Source of the DNA: Nevskia sp.
GTDB lineage: Bacteria > Pseudomonadota > Gammaproteobacteria > Nevskiales > Nevskiaceae
Assembly: GCA_031291075.1 (NCBI GenBank)
Contig: JARLJS010000123.1
Location: forward strand, 1-64,000
DNA length: 64,000 nt
Direction: 5' to 3'
Shown: piece after piece, positions 35,732-44,196 of the stretch
Layout: each line of letters begins with the position of its first letter
Position numbering within the stretch: position 1 is the first letter of the stretch
The notes under the pieces: generated by a model
Seen by the model: the letters and a program-made list of their open reading frames with translations, nothing else
What the model was told of the DNA's origin: nothing
Databases searched by the model: none
Program-made: the position numbers and the translations under genes

Positions 35732-36622
35732 ATGAGCACACCCGTAACCGCCGCACTGGTGAAGGAACTGCGCGAGCGCACCGGCGCCGGCATGAGCGAT
35801 TGCAAGAAGGCGCTGGAAGCCACCGCTGGCGACATCGACGCCGCCGCCGAGAAGCTGCGCATGGATGGCGCCGCCAAGGCCGACAAGAAGGCCGGCCGCA
35901 CCGCGGCCGAGGGCGTGATCGCCATCGCCGCCAACGCCGAGGCGGTGGCCCTGGTGGAAGTCAACTCGGAAACCGACTTCGTCGCCAAGGGCGCCGATTT
36001 CCGCGCCCTGGCCAACGCCGCCGCGCAGGCCGCCCTCAAGCACCGTCCGGCCAGCCTGGAAGCCCTGGTGGCGCTCAAGGACGGCGGTCAGACCCTCGAC
36101 GAGAAGCGCCGCGAAATGGTGGCGAAGATCGGCGAAAACATCACTATCCGCCGCTTCGAGGTGGTGCAGGCCGCCGGCGGCGCCCTGGCGACCTACGTCC
36201 ACCCCGGCGACAAGATCGCGGTGGCGGTGGCCTTCGAATCCGGCGAGACCGAGCTGGCCCGCGACGTCGCCATGCACATCGCCGCGATGTCGCCGCGCCA
36301 TCTGGACGCCGCCGCGGTCCCGGCCGACGTGGTGGAGAGCGAGCGCAAGATCATCGAGGCGCAGACCGCCGAGCAGTCCGCCGGCAAGCCAGCCGAGATC
36401 GTGGCCAAGATGGTCGACGGCAAGCTGCGCAAGTTCCTGGCCGAGATCACCCTGCTGGGCCAGCCCTTCGTCAAGGACCAGGACCAGACGGTGGAGAAGC
36501 TGCTCAAGTCGAAGAATGCTGCAGTGAAGCAATTCGTGCGCATGGCGGTGGGCGAGGGCATCGAGAAGAAGAAGACCGACTTCGCCGCCGAGGTGTTGGC
36601 GCAGGCAGGTATCAAGCAGTAA
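35732..36622 (+). CDS. tsf: Translation elongation factor Ts
   Basis: Nucleotide exchange factor for EF-Tu. The 296 residues have the N-terminal UBA-like domain (VKELRERTGAGMSDCKKALE), the NSETDFVAK signature and two core subdomains ending in a C-terminal helix module (KFLAEITLLGQPFVKD). Length is normal. It follows rpsB across a 102-base gap that contains a stable hairpin. Confidence 0.98.
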   Translation: MSTPVTAALVKELRERTGAGMSDCKKALEATAGDIDAAAEKLRMDGAAKADKKAGRTAAEGVIAIAANAEAVALVEVNSETDFVAKGADFRALANAAAQAALKHRPASLEALVALKDGGQTLDEKRREMVAKIGENITIRRFEVVQAAGGALATYVHPGDKIAVAVAFESGETELARDVAMHIAAMSPRHLDAAAVPADVVESERKIIEAQTAEQSAGKPAEIVAKMVDGKLRKFLAEITLLGQPFVKDQDQTVEKLLKSKNAAVKQFVRMAVGEGIEKKKTDFAAEVLAQAGIKQ

Positions 36623-36700
36623 CTGCCCCTGTTCAGCTGCGATTCACGCAAGACTTGCGAATCTTGCGTTAGAATTCGCGCCAAGTCGTTGAGTATCAAG

Positions 36701-36729
36701 GCAAGGCCCCGGCGACGGGGCCTTGCTTT
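36701..36729 (+). terminator. Hairpin between tsf and pyrH
   Basis: An 11-bp stem (GCAAGGCCCCG and its complement) with a GCGA tetraloop is followed by three Ts, 78 bases after tsf. It looks like a moderate terminator. A TAGAAT hexamer at 36670 upstream of it could be the -10 of a pyrH promoter, but I see no good -35. Confidence 0.55.
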
Positions 36730-36758
36730 AAGTGTCGCCCCATAACCGGAGTCCATCC

Positions 36759-37481
36759 TTGAGTCCGCAGCCCGCCTACCAGCGCATCCTCCTCAAGCTC
36801 TCTGGAGAAGCGTTGATGGGGGCCATGGACTACGGCATCTCGCCCGAGGTGATGTCGCGCCTGGCGCACGAGATCAAGGAAGTGATCGACCTGGGGGTGC
36901 AGGTCGCCGTCGTGGTGGGCGGCGGCAACATCTTCCGCGGCGAAGGCCTCGCGCGCGCCGGCATGGACCGTGTCACCGGCGACCAGATGGGCATGCTGGC
37001 CACGGTGATCAACGCCCTGGCGATCCAGGACGCGGTGGAGCGCATCGGCCTGTCGGCACGGGTGCAGTCCGCCATCCGCATCAACGAGGTGTGCGAGGAC
37101 TACATCCGGCGCCGCGCCATCCGGCACCTGGAGCGCGGCCGGGTGGTGGTGTTCGCCGCCGGCACCGGCAACCCGTTCTTCACCACCGATTCCGCCGCGG
37201 CCCTGCGCGCGATCGAGGTCAACGCCGACCTGCTGCTCAAGGCGACCAAGGTGGACGGCGTCTATACCGCCGATCCGCACAAGGACGCCCAGGCCAAGCG
37301 CTACGACACGCTGAGCTACGACGAGGCGCTGGACCGGCGTCTCGGCGTGATGGACCAGACCGCGCTGGTGCTGTGCCGCGACCACAAGATCAAGCTGCGG
37401 GTGTACGACCTGGACCGGGCCGGCGCGTTGATGCGCATCGTCACCGGCGACACCAGCATCGGCACCCTGGTAACCACGTGA
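36759..37481 (+). CDS. pyrH: UMP kinase
   Basis: Phosphorylates UMP to UDP in pyrimidine nucleotide synthesis. The 240-residue amino-acid-kinase-fold hexamer has [35 protein letters not shown] and [13 protein letters not shown]. The track starts at GTG 36732, but TTG at 36759 has GGAG exactly seven bases upstream and gives an N-terminus matching the family ([13 protein letters not shown]), so a TTG start is preferred. The stop codon lies inside an inverted heptamer repeat. Confidence 0.95.
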   Translation: MSPQPAYQRILLKLSGEALMGAMDYGISPEVMSRLAHEIKEVIDLGVQVAVVVGGGNIFRGEGLARAGMDRVTGDQMGMLATVINALAIQDAVERIGLSARVQSAIRINEVCEDYIRRRAIRHLERGRVVVFAAGTGNPFFTTDSAAALRAIEVNADLLLKATKVDGVYTADPHKDAQAKRYDTLSYDEALDRRLGVMDQTALVLCRDHKIKLRVYDLDRAGALMRIVTGDTSIGTLVTT

Positions 37482-37565
37482 GACGTGAGACGTGAGACGG
37501 CAAAAGCAACGGCGGGACGGCAGCGCTTTTCGCTTGCGTCTCACGTCTCACGTCTCACGTCTCAC
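37476..37565. repeat. Inverted array of GTGAGAC heptamers between pyrH and frr
   Basis: ACGTGAG occurs three times in tandem at 37476-37499 and its complement CGTCTCA four times at 37537-37565. The arms can pair over about 24 bases. A smaller internal hairpin (GCAAAAGC with a near-match GCTTTTCGC) lies in the 37-base loop. The left array begins before the pyrH stop and supplies its TGA, so the element has replaced the gene's last bases. The RNA hairpin could act between pyrH and frr. Confidence 0.8.
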
Positions 37566-37605
37566 ATAATCCAGCAATGCGCCATGATCATGGCGGAGCC
37601 CCACA

Positions 37606-38163
37606 ATGATTGACGACATCAAGAAAGACGCCACCCAGCGCATGCAGAAGTGCGTGGACGTCCTCAAGCAAGCCCTGACCAAGCTGCGCACCGGCCGCGC
37701 CAACACGGCGCTGCTCGAGCACGTGCGGGTCGACTACTACGGCAACGAGACCCCGCTGACCCAGGTGGCCAGCGTGGTGGTCGAAGACGCCCGCACCATC
37801 TCGATCTCGCCATGGGAGAAGAATCTGGTGCAGACCATCGAGAAGGCCATCCTCGCCTCCGACCTCGGCCTGACGCCGAACACCGCCGGCACCACCATCC
37901 GCATCAACCTGCCGCCCCTGACCGAGGAGCGCCGGCGGGACCTGATCAAGGTGGTGAAGGCGGAGACCGAACAGGCCCGCGTCGCCATCCGCAACGTGCG
38001 CCGCGACGCCAACCAGGACATCAAGGACCTGGCCAAGGAGAAGCTCATCACCGGCGACGAGGAAAAGAAGGGCGAGGCCGAGGTGCAGAAGCTGACCGAC
38101 CAGTACGTCGCCAAGGCCGAAGAGGTGATGGCGGCGAAGGAAAAAGAGCTGCTGGCCGTCTGA
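37606..38163 (+). CDS. frr: Ribosome recycling factor
   Basis: Dissociates ribosomes after termination together with EF-G. The 185 residues follow the family throughout: the first helix (RMQKCVDVLKQALTKLRTGRA), YYGNETPLTQVA, ISPWEKNLV and LPPLTEERRRDL. Length is standard. It follows pyrH beyond the heptamer repeat and precedes uppS by 19 bases. Confidence 0.98.
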   Translation: MIDDIKKDATQRMQKCVDVLKQALTKLRTGRANTALLEHVRVDYYGNETPLTQVASVVVEDARTISISPWEKNLVQTIEKAILASDLGLTPNTAGTTIRINLPPLTEERRRDLIKVVKAETEQARVAIRNVRRDANQDIKDLAKEKLITGDEEKKGEAEVQKLTDQYVAKAEEVMAAKEKELLAV

Positions 38164-38182
38164 AGTCCGCGCCGACCCCGAC

Positions 38183-38902
38183 GTGACCCGCGAACCGCTG
38201 CAACTGACGGAGCCGCGCCTGCCGCGGCACGTCGCCGTCGTCATGGACGGCAACGGCCGCTGGGCCAAACAGCGGCACAAGGCGCGAGCGCTCGGCCATC
38301 GCGCCGGCGTCGGCGCGGCCCGGCGCATCGTCCGTGCCTGCCATCGGCGCGGCGTCGAGGTGCTGACCCTGTTCGCCTTCAGCCAGGAGAACTGGCAGCG
38401 CCCGCCGCTGGAAGTACGCCTGCTGATGGAGCTGTTCGTGCGCACCCTGCAGCGCGAGATCGAAAGCCTGCACAAGAACCGGGTGCGCATCCGCTTCATC
38501 GGCGACCATCACGACTTCCCGCCATCGCTGCGCGAAATGATGCGCAAGGCCGAGGAGCGCACCGGCGCCAATGACGGCCTGCTGCTGCTGATCGCGGCAG
38601 GCTACGGCGGTCAATGGGACATCGCCCAGGCGGCCCAGCGCCTGTGCGCGGAAGGCCTGCCCATCACCCCCGCCAACCTGGAAACACGGCTGGTCACCGC
38701 CGGCTTGCCGCATCCCGACCTGCTGATCCGCACGGGCGGCGAGCGGCGCGTCAGCAATTTCCTGCTGTGGCAGCTCGCCTACAGCGAACTCTACTTCAGC
38801 GACGTGCTGTGGCCGGACTTTGACGAGGCGGAGTTCGACAAGGCCCTGGGCTGGTATGCCGGGCGCGAGCGCCGCTTCGGGCGGGTTCCGGAAAGCGCAT
38901 AG
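38183..38902 (+). CDS. uppS: Undecaprenyl diphosphate synthase
   Basis: Adds eight isoprene units in cis to farnesyl diphosphate to make the C55 carrier for cell-wall synthesis. The 239 residues have the cis-prenyltransferase signatures VVMDGNGRWAK, FAFSQENWQRP and RTGGERRVSNFLLWQLAYSE. The GTG start gives a normal N-terminus. The stop overlaps cdsA by one base. It shares its farnesyl diphosphate substrate with the squalene synthase domain at 55881. Confidence 0.97.
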   Translation: MTREPLQLTEPRLPRHVAVVMDGNGRWAKQRHKARALGHRAGVGAARRIVRACHRRGVEVLTLFAFSQENWQRPPLEVRLLMELFVRTLQREIESLHKNRVRIRFIGDHHDFPPSLREMMRKAEERTGANDGLLLLIAAGYGGQWDIAQAAQRLCAEGLPITPANLETRLVTAGLPHPDLLIRTGGERRVSNFLLWQLAYSELYFSDVLWPDFDEAEFDKALGWYAGRERRFGRVPESA

Positions 38903-39720
38903 TGCTGCTGCAGCGCGTCATCACCGCCCTGATCCTGCTGCCGCTGGTGCTCGGCGCCATCTGGTACGCCGGGCCGGCCGGGCTGTACCTCCTGTTCGGC
39001 GCGGCCGCCCTGCTTGCGGCCTGGGAATGGACCGCCCTGATGGGACTGGGCCAAGCCGCGGCGCAGAGGGTTCTGTACCTGCTGTTGAGCGCGGCGGTTC
39101 TAGCCGCCGCCTGGCTGGTGCGCGCTGCCTGGCCGTGGATCGCCGGGGCCGGCGTGCTGTGGTGGCTGTGCGCCCTGTGTCTGTTCCCGGGCTTCCCCGG
39201 CAACCTGCAGCGCCACCGCCCGGGCGCGGTCGCTCTGGGCCTGGTCGGACAGGTGCTGTGGGTGCCCGCGATCCTCTCGCTGTCCGTATTGCGCGGCATG
39301 CCCGACGGCGCGCTGCGCCTGATCTACGTGTTCGCCCTGGTGTGGGCCGCCGATGTCGGCGCTTACCTCGCCGGCCGTAACTTCGGCCGCAACAAGCTGG
39401 CGCCGAACATTTCGCCGGGCAAGACCCGCGAAGGTGTGATCGGCGGGCTGCTGCTGTGTGCGGCGTACGCCGTGGCGGCGGGTGCCTACGTGTTCCGGCC
39501 GGCCTCCCCGGCGCAGCTGCTGCCGGTGGTGGCGCTAAGCCTGGCGGTGGCGGCCCTGTCGGTGGTCGGCGACCTCGGCATCAGCATGTTCAAGCGCCTG
39601 TCCGGCATCAAGGACAGCGGCAAGCTGCTGCCGGGTCACGGCGGCATCCTCGACCGGGTGGACAGCCTGCTCGCCGCGGCGCCGGCCATGGCGCTGGGCC
39701 TGCGCTGGCTCGGCCTGTGA
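38902..39720 (+). CDS. cdsA: Phosphatidate cytidylyltransferase
   Basis: Makes CDP-diacylglycerol from phosphatidate and CTP in the inner membrane. The 272-residue protein has about eight hydrophobic helices and the family signature near the C-terminus (KRLSGIKDSGKLLPGHGGIL, then DRVDSL). The GTG start overlaps the uppS stop by one base (TAGTG). In most gammaproteobacteria dxr follows; here rseP comes next after a 173-base gap. Confidence 0.96.
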   Translation: MLLQRVITALILLPLVLGAIWYAGPAGLYLLFGAAALLAAWEWTALMGLGQAAAQRVLYLLLSAAVLAAAWLVRAAWPWIAGAGVLWWLCALCLFPGFPGNLQRHRPGAVALGLVGQVLWVPAILSLSVLRGMPDGALRLIYVFALVWAADVGAYLAGRNFGRNKLAPNISPGKTREGVIGGLLLCAAYAVAAGAYVFRPASPAQLLPVVALSLAVAALSVVGDLGISMFKRLSGIKDSGKLLPGHGGILDRVDSLLAAAPAMALGLRWLGL

Positions 39721-39893
39721 CATCCGGCGCGGCCCCGCCGTCGCCGCTTCGAGCGCGCGGCGCGGTTCTTGGGTATCTTTGCGGGGTTCGAGGTCCTGCA
39801 GCGGCGCCGGCCCGCGGTTCGCGGCCGGCCGGCGGCATTTTTTGCAGGCCGGGACCGGCGTTCGTCGCCGGCGTCCGGCCAGGAGCGTGGTGA
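39721..39893 (+). other. Gap where dxr is normally found; terminator-like hairpin
   Basis: The 173 bases between cdsA and rseP hold no ORF resembling DXP reductoisomerase. A GC hairpin (about GCCGGCCCGCG with CGCGGCCGGC) is followed after eight bases by six Ts (39838-39843), resembling an intrinsic terminator, so rseP may be expressed apart from the uppS-cdsA unit. AGGAG before the rseP ATG is its ribosome site. Confidence 0.55.
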
Positions 39894-41273
39894 ATGTTGG
39901 TCGATTTTTTCCGCAGCGTGGCGGCCTTCGTCGTCGCCATCGGCGTGCTCGTGGCCTTCCACGAGTTCGGTCATTTCTGGGTGGCCCGGCGTTTCGGCAT
40001 CAAGGTGCTGCGTTTTTCCGTCGGCTTTGCCGGCGGCGCATTCAAGCCCCTCTGGCAGTGGCGCGGGCGCGACGGCGTGGAATACCAGATCGGGTCCATC
40101 CCGCTGGGCGGCTACGTCAAGCTGCTCGACGAGCGCGAGGGACCGGTGGCCGAGGCGGAGCTGCCGCGTGCCTTCAACCGCCAGCCGGTGGGGGTGCGCA
40201 TCGCCGTGTTCGCCGCCGGCCCCGCTTTCAACTTCCTGCTCGCGGTCTTGTTCTACTGGGCGCTGTACGCCGCCGGGATTCCCGATATCAAGCCCTTGCT
40301 GGGCGAACCGGGCAAGGCCACTCCCGCCGCCGCCGCCGGGCTGCACGAAGGCGACGAGGTGGTCGCCCTGGATCAGCGCAGCATCGCCGGCTGGGACGAT
40401 CTCCACACGGCGGTGCTCGCCGGTTCGCTGTTCCGCGACCGGCTCGGTCTGGCGGTGAAAGACCGCGCCGGCACTTTGCGCGAGGTGTCGCTCGACCTGC
40501 GCAAGGTGCGTGTTGATCCCCAATACCTGTTCGAAGACCTTGGACTGCAACCCTACGAACCGCCGCTGAGCCCGGTGCTCGGCCGCATCGTCCCGGGTGG
40601 CCCGGCGGACCAGGCCGGACTCAAGAGCGGCGACCGGGTGCTGTCGATCGACGGCAACCCGGTGGTCAAGTTCCAGCAGCTGCACGGGGCGTTCGCCGAC
40701 CGCGGCGGACAGGTAGTGAAGCTGGAGGTGCAGCGGGGCCAGGAGCGGGTGCAGGTCTCGGTGATCCCGGGGCCGCTCGACAACGGCAAGGCCCACTACG
40801 TCGGCATCGGGGTCGAACGCCAGCAGATAGCGGCGGACGAAGAGTTGTGGCACGATCTGCAGTCTCGGCAGCAGTACGGTCCGGTGACCGCGCTGCGCGT
40901 GGCTTTGCGCAAGACCGGGGACATGACCGTGCTGGTGGTCGGGTTCCTGTACCGCATGGTGCTGGGCGACATTTCCATCAAGAACATCGGCGGACCGATC
41001 AATACCGCTCAGGCTGCCGGTTATTCGGCGAGCATTGGCTTGTCGGCGTTTCTCGGTTTCGTGGCCTTTGTCAGCCTCAACCTAGGCATCGTGAACCTGC
41101 TGCCGGTGCCTCTGCTGGACGGCGGGCAGATTCTTTACGGCCTGGTGGAACTGGTGAAAGGGTCGCCACTGTCGGAGCGGGCTCAGACGTTCGGAATGCA
41201 GATTGGGCTGACTTTGCTGGTGCTGTTGATGGGGCTGGCTTTCTACAACGATTTAGCGCGCCTTATAGGATAG
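39894..41273 (+). CDS. rseP: RIP metalloprotease RseP
   Basis: An inner-membrane site-2 protease that cuts the anti-sigma factor RseA in the envelope stress response. The 459 residues begin with the zinc motif HEFGH (H23, H27) in the first helix. Two PDZ domains (about 110-200 and 205-290) follow, then a helix and the second active-site segment NLLPVPLLDGG. Length is normal. It precedes bamA by 11 bases, the usual gammaproteobacterial order. Confidence 0.96.
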   Translation: MLVDFFRSVAAFVVAIGVLVAFHEFGHFWVARRFGIKVLRFSVGFAGGAFKPLWQWRGRDGVEYQIGSIPLGGYVKLLDEREGPVAEAELPRAFNRQPVGVRIAVFAAGPAFNFLLAVLFYWALYAAGIPDIKPLLGEPGKATPAAAAGLHEGDEVVALDQRSIAGWDDLHTAVLAGSLFRDRLGLAVKDRAGTLREVSLDLRKVRVDPQYLFEDLGLQPYEPPLSPVLGRIVPGGPADQAGLKSGDRVLSIDGNPVVKFQQLHGAFADRGGQVVKLEVQRGQERVQVSVIPGPLDNGKAHYVGIGVERQQIAADEELWHDLQSRQQYGPVTALRVALRKTGDMTVLVVGFLYRMVLGDISIKNIGGPINTAQAAGYSASIGLSAFLGFVAFVSLNLGIVNLLPVPLLDGGQILYGLVELVKGSPLSERAQTFGMQIGLTLLVLLMGLAFYNDLARLIG

Positions 41274-41284
41274 GCTGACCCGGA

Positions 41285-43600
41285 ATGGGCTTTAACAGAT
41301 CTGGACGACGCGGGGTTGTTTTCGCCTTTGGTCTCATCGCCGCCCTCGCGCTGCAGGGCGCCGCGTGGGCGATCGAGCCGTTCAAGATCCGCGAGATCCG
41401 CGCCGAAGGCCTGCAGCGCCTGGAAATCGGCACGGTGCTCACCTACCTGCCGCTGTCGGTGGGGGACGAGCTCAACGATGCCACCTCGCGCGAGGCGATC
41501 CGCGGGCTGTACGGTTCCGGCCTGTTCCAGGATGTGGAGCTGACGCGCGACGGCGACGCCCTGGTGATCAAGGTCAAGGAACGCCCCGAGATCGCCAGCT
41601 TCAGCCTCAAGGGCAACGACAAGATCGGCGGCGACGAGCTCAACAAATCGCTGAAGGACCTCGGCCTGGCACAGGGCGAGCTGTACAAGCGCGAGCTGCT
41701 CGACCAGGTGGAGCAGGAGCTGCGACGCCAGTACATGGCCAACGGCTACTACGACGTCGACGTCGATACCCATGTCGATCCGCTGCCGAACAATCGCGTC
41801 GACATCAAGATCCAGGTCACCGAGGGCCACGTCTCCAAGATCAAGGAGATCAACGTCCTTGGCAACAAGGCCTTCCCCAAGGAAGTGCTGCTGCAGCAGC
41901 TCAAGCTGCAGACCAGCACGTGGTGGAAGCTGTTCCAGAAGAGTGACCGCTATTCCAAGCAGCAGCTGGGCGGCGACCTGGAGAGCCTCAGCTCCTACTA
42001 CCAGGACCGCGGTTACCTGCAGTTCAACATCACCTCGGTGCAGGTGGCGCTGTCGCCGGACAAGAAGGACATCTACATCACCCTCAACGTGGAGGAGGGC
42101 GACAAGTACACGGTCAAGGACCACCGTTTCTCCGGCGACATCATCCTCAACGAGGAATTCCTCAACCGCCTGGTGAGCACGCCGGACGGCAGCCAGTTCT
42201 CGCGCAAGGAGGCCACCGAGAGCGCCGACCGCGTCGAGGCGGCGCTGTCCGACATCGGCTACGCCTTCGCCAAGGTGACACCGCTGCCCGAGGTGGACGA
42301 ATCGAAGAAGCAGGTATCGCTCAACTACTACGTCGAGCCCGGCAAGCGCGCCTACATCCGCCACATCAACTTCTCCGGCAACGCCGGTACCAACGACGAA
42401 ACGCTGCGCCGCGAGATGCGCCAGCTGGAGGCGTCGCCGTTCTCCAAGAGCGCGGTGGAGCGTTCGCGCGTGCGCCTGCAGCGCCTGCCGTTCATCGAGT
42501 CGGCCGAGGTCGAGACCAAGCCGGTGCCCGGCACCGACGACCTGGTTGACCTGGAGTACAAGGTCAAGGAACGCCAGCCCGGCCAGATCCAGTTCGGCGT
42601 CGGCTATTCCGGTTCGCAGGGCTTCCTGATCAGCGCCAGCGTCAGCAACTCGAACTTCCTCGGTACCGGCAACACCGTCGCCATCACCGCGGAGAACAGC
42701 TACCTGTCCCGGCAGCTCAACCTGAGCTGGACCAACCCGTATTTCACCTCGGACGGCATCAGCCAGACCATCTCCACCTATTACCGCCGGTCCAAGGGCG
42801 TGATCCGCTTCAGCTCTGGCTTCGATTACGACGTGCTGGGCGCCGACCTCACCTACGGCATCCCGCTGTCCGAATTCACCTTCCTGCGCCTGGGCGGCGG
42901 CGTATCGCGCACCGCGCTACAGACCTTCCCGACGCTGTCCTCGGACCAGGTGCTGGACTTCGTCATCAACAACGGCACGGTGTTCAACGAATACCAGCTC
43001 CGCACCGGCATCGCGCGCGATACCCGCAACCGCACCTTCTTCGCCAGCAGCGGCTCGCTGTCGCGTCTGAATGTCGACATCTCCATTCCCGGCAGCGACC
43101 TGCTGTATTACAACGCCAGCCTGCAGCAACAGCAGTATTTCTCGCTGCCGTACAAGTTCTTCGTGGCGTTCGACGGCACCGTGGGCTACATCAATGCCTA
43201 CGGCAAGAGCCACGCGGTGCCGCCGTACCAGAACTACTTCGCCGGCGGTCCCAACACCGTGCGCGGCTATCGCGACGGCACGCTGGGCCCGCGGGATACC
43301 CCCAACGGCAATCCGTTCGGCGGCAAGCTGCGCAGCACGGCCCAGACCGAACTGGTGTTCCCGCTGCCCATCGTCAGCGACAACAAGACCACGCGCATGG
43401 GCTTCTTCTACGACGTGGGCAACGTCTTCGCCGAGGGCGGCGATTTCAAGGCGGCACAGTTGCGCCAGTCCACCGGTCTCGCCTTCGCCTTCTTCACGCC
43501 GATCCTCGGTCTGCTCGATTTGAGCTACGCTTTCCCCCTCAACGCCAAGCCGGGCGACCAGACCGAGCACTTCCAGCTGACCTTCGGCCAGGGCTTCTGA
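41285..43600 (+). CDS. bamA: Outer-membrane protein assembly factor BamA
   Basis: Central subunit of the BAM complex, which folds beta-barrels into the outer membrane. The 771 residues comprise a signal peptide (cleavage near AAWA, about residue 29), five POTRA domains (about 30-430: FKIREIRAEGLQRL, VSKIKEINVLGNKAF, YIRHINFSGN) and the 16-stranded barrel. VRGYRDGTLGPRD is the conserved L6 loop, and the C-terminus FGQGF has the aromatic end residue. It is followed by its chaperone gene skp. Confidence 0.97.
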   Translation: MGFNRSGRRGVVFAFGLIAALALQGAAWAIEPFKIREIRAEGLQRLEIGTVLTYLPLSVGDELNDATSREAIRGLYGSGLFQDVELTRDGDALVIKVKERPEIASFSLKGNDKIGGDELNKSLKDLGLAQGELYKRELLDQVEQELRRQYMANGYYDVDVDTHVDPLPNNRVDIKIQVTEGHVSKIKEINVLGNKAFPKEVLLQQLKLQTSTWWKLFQKSDRYSKQQLGGDLESLSSYYQDRGYLQFNITSVQVALSPDKKDIYITLNVEEGDKYTVKDHRFSGDIILNEEFLNRLVSTPDGSQFSRKEATESADRVEAALSDIGYAFAKVTPLPEVDESKKQVSLNYYVEPGKRAYIRHINFSGNAGTNDETLRREMRQLEASPFSKSAVERSRVRLQRLPFIESAEVETKPVPGTDDLVDLEYKVKERQPGQIQFGVGYSGSQGFLISASVSNSNFLGTGNTVAITAENSYLSRQLNLSWTNPYFTSDGISQTISTYYRRSKGVIRFSSGFDYDVLGADLTYGIPLSEFTFLRLGGGVSRTALQTFPTLSSDQVLDFVINNGTVFNEYQLRTGIARDTRNRTFFASSGSLSRLNVDISIPGSDLLYYNASLQQQQYFSLPYKFFVAFDGTVGYINAYGKSHAVPPYQNYFAGGPNTVRGYRDGTLGPRDTPNGNPFGGKLRSTAQTELVFPLPIVSDNKTTRMGFFYDVGNVFAEGGDFKAAQLRQSTGLAFAFFTPILGLLDLSYAFPLNAKPGDQTEHFQLTFGQGF

Positions 43601-43642
43601 AGCACCACACCATTGGACGTACCAACCAGAGAGAAGAGAGTC

Positions 43643-44164
43643 ATGATGCAACAGCGTATTTGTGCAGCCTTTGCTTTCGCCGCGGTGATGCTGTTTGCGG
43701 CCGCCCCGGCTTCCGCCGACGACAAGATCGCCGTGGTCCGCTTCGGCGACCTGGTGCAGAACTCGCCGCAGTACAAGGGCGCGGCGGTGAAGATGAAGGG
43801 CGAGTTCGACAAGCGCAAGGATGAGCTGGACGCCCAGGGCAAGCAGTTCAGCGAGGACGCGCAGAAGTTCCAGCGCGACGCCGACACCATGACCCCCGAC
43901 CAGCGCGCCAAGATGGCCAAGGACCTGGACTCCCGCAAGGTGGATCTGGGCTATGCCCAGCAGAAATTCCAGGAAGACCTGCAGGCCCGTGACCACGAGC
44001 TGTTCCAAGGGGTCATGAGCAAGATCAAGGACGTGATCTACCAGGTCGCCAAGGAGAAGGGTTACGACCTGGTGATCCAGGACCCGGTGTACAGCACCCC
44101 CACCATCGACATCACCGATGAGGTGCTCAAGCGCCTCACCGCCCAGGCGGCCCCCGCCAAGTAA
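43643..44164 (+). CDS. skp: OmpH/Skp family periplasmic chaperone
   Basis: Holds unfolded outer-membrane proteins in the periplasm on the way to BamA. The 173 residues start with a signal peptide ending APASA, then the Skp body: a small beta core (KIAVVRFGDLVQ and YDLVIQDPVYSTP) with two long charged helices between. The track starts at 43613, but ATG 43643 follows GAGAAGAGAG and opens directly into the signal peptide. It sits between bamA and lpxD as is normal. Confidence 0.94.
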   Translation: MMQQRICAAFAFAAVMLFAAAPASADDKIAVVRFGDLVQNSPQYKGAAVKMKGEFDKRKDELDAQGKQFSEDAQKFQRDADTMTPDQRAKMAKDLDSRKVDLGYAQQKFQEDLQARDHELFQGVMSKIKDVIYQVAKEKGYDLVIQDPVYSTPTIDITDEVLKRLTAQAAPAK

Positions 44165-44196
44165 ACGCGGCGGCGGCCCGCAAAGCCAGTGGCGGC

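Noticed and set aside
33800-36532. 910-residue minus-strand ORF
   Set aside because: Only the last 267 codons are methionine aminopeptidase; the rest runs antisense through rpsB and tsf and is His/Arg/Gly-rich shadow sequence.
37476-37565. Tandem 7-base units considered as a CRISPR-like array
   Set aside because: Units are directly adjacent with no spacers and are arranged as an inverted pair; no cas genes are present.
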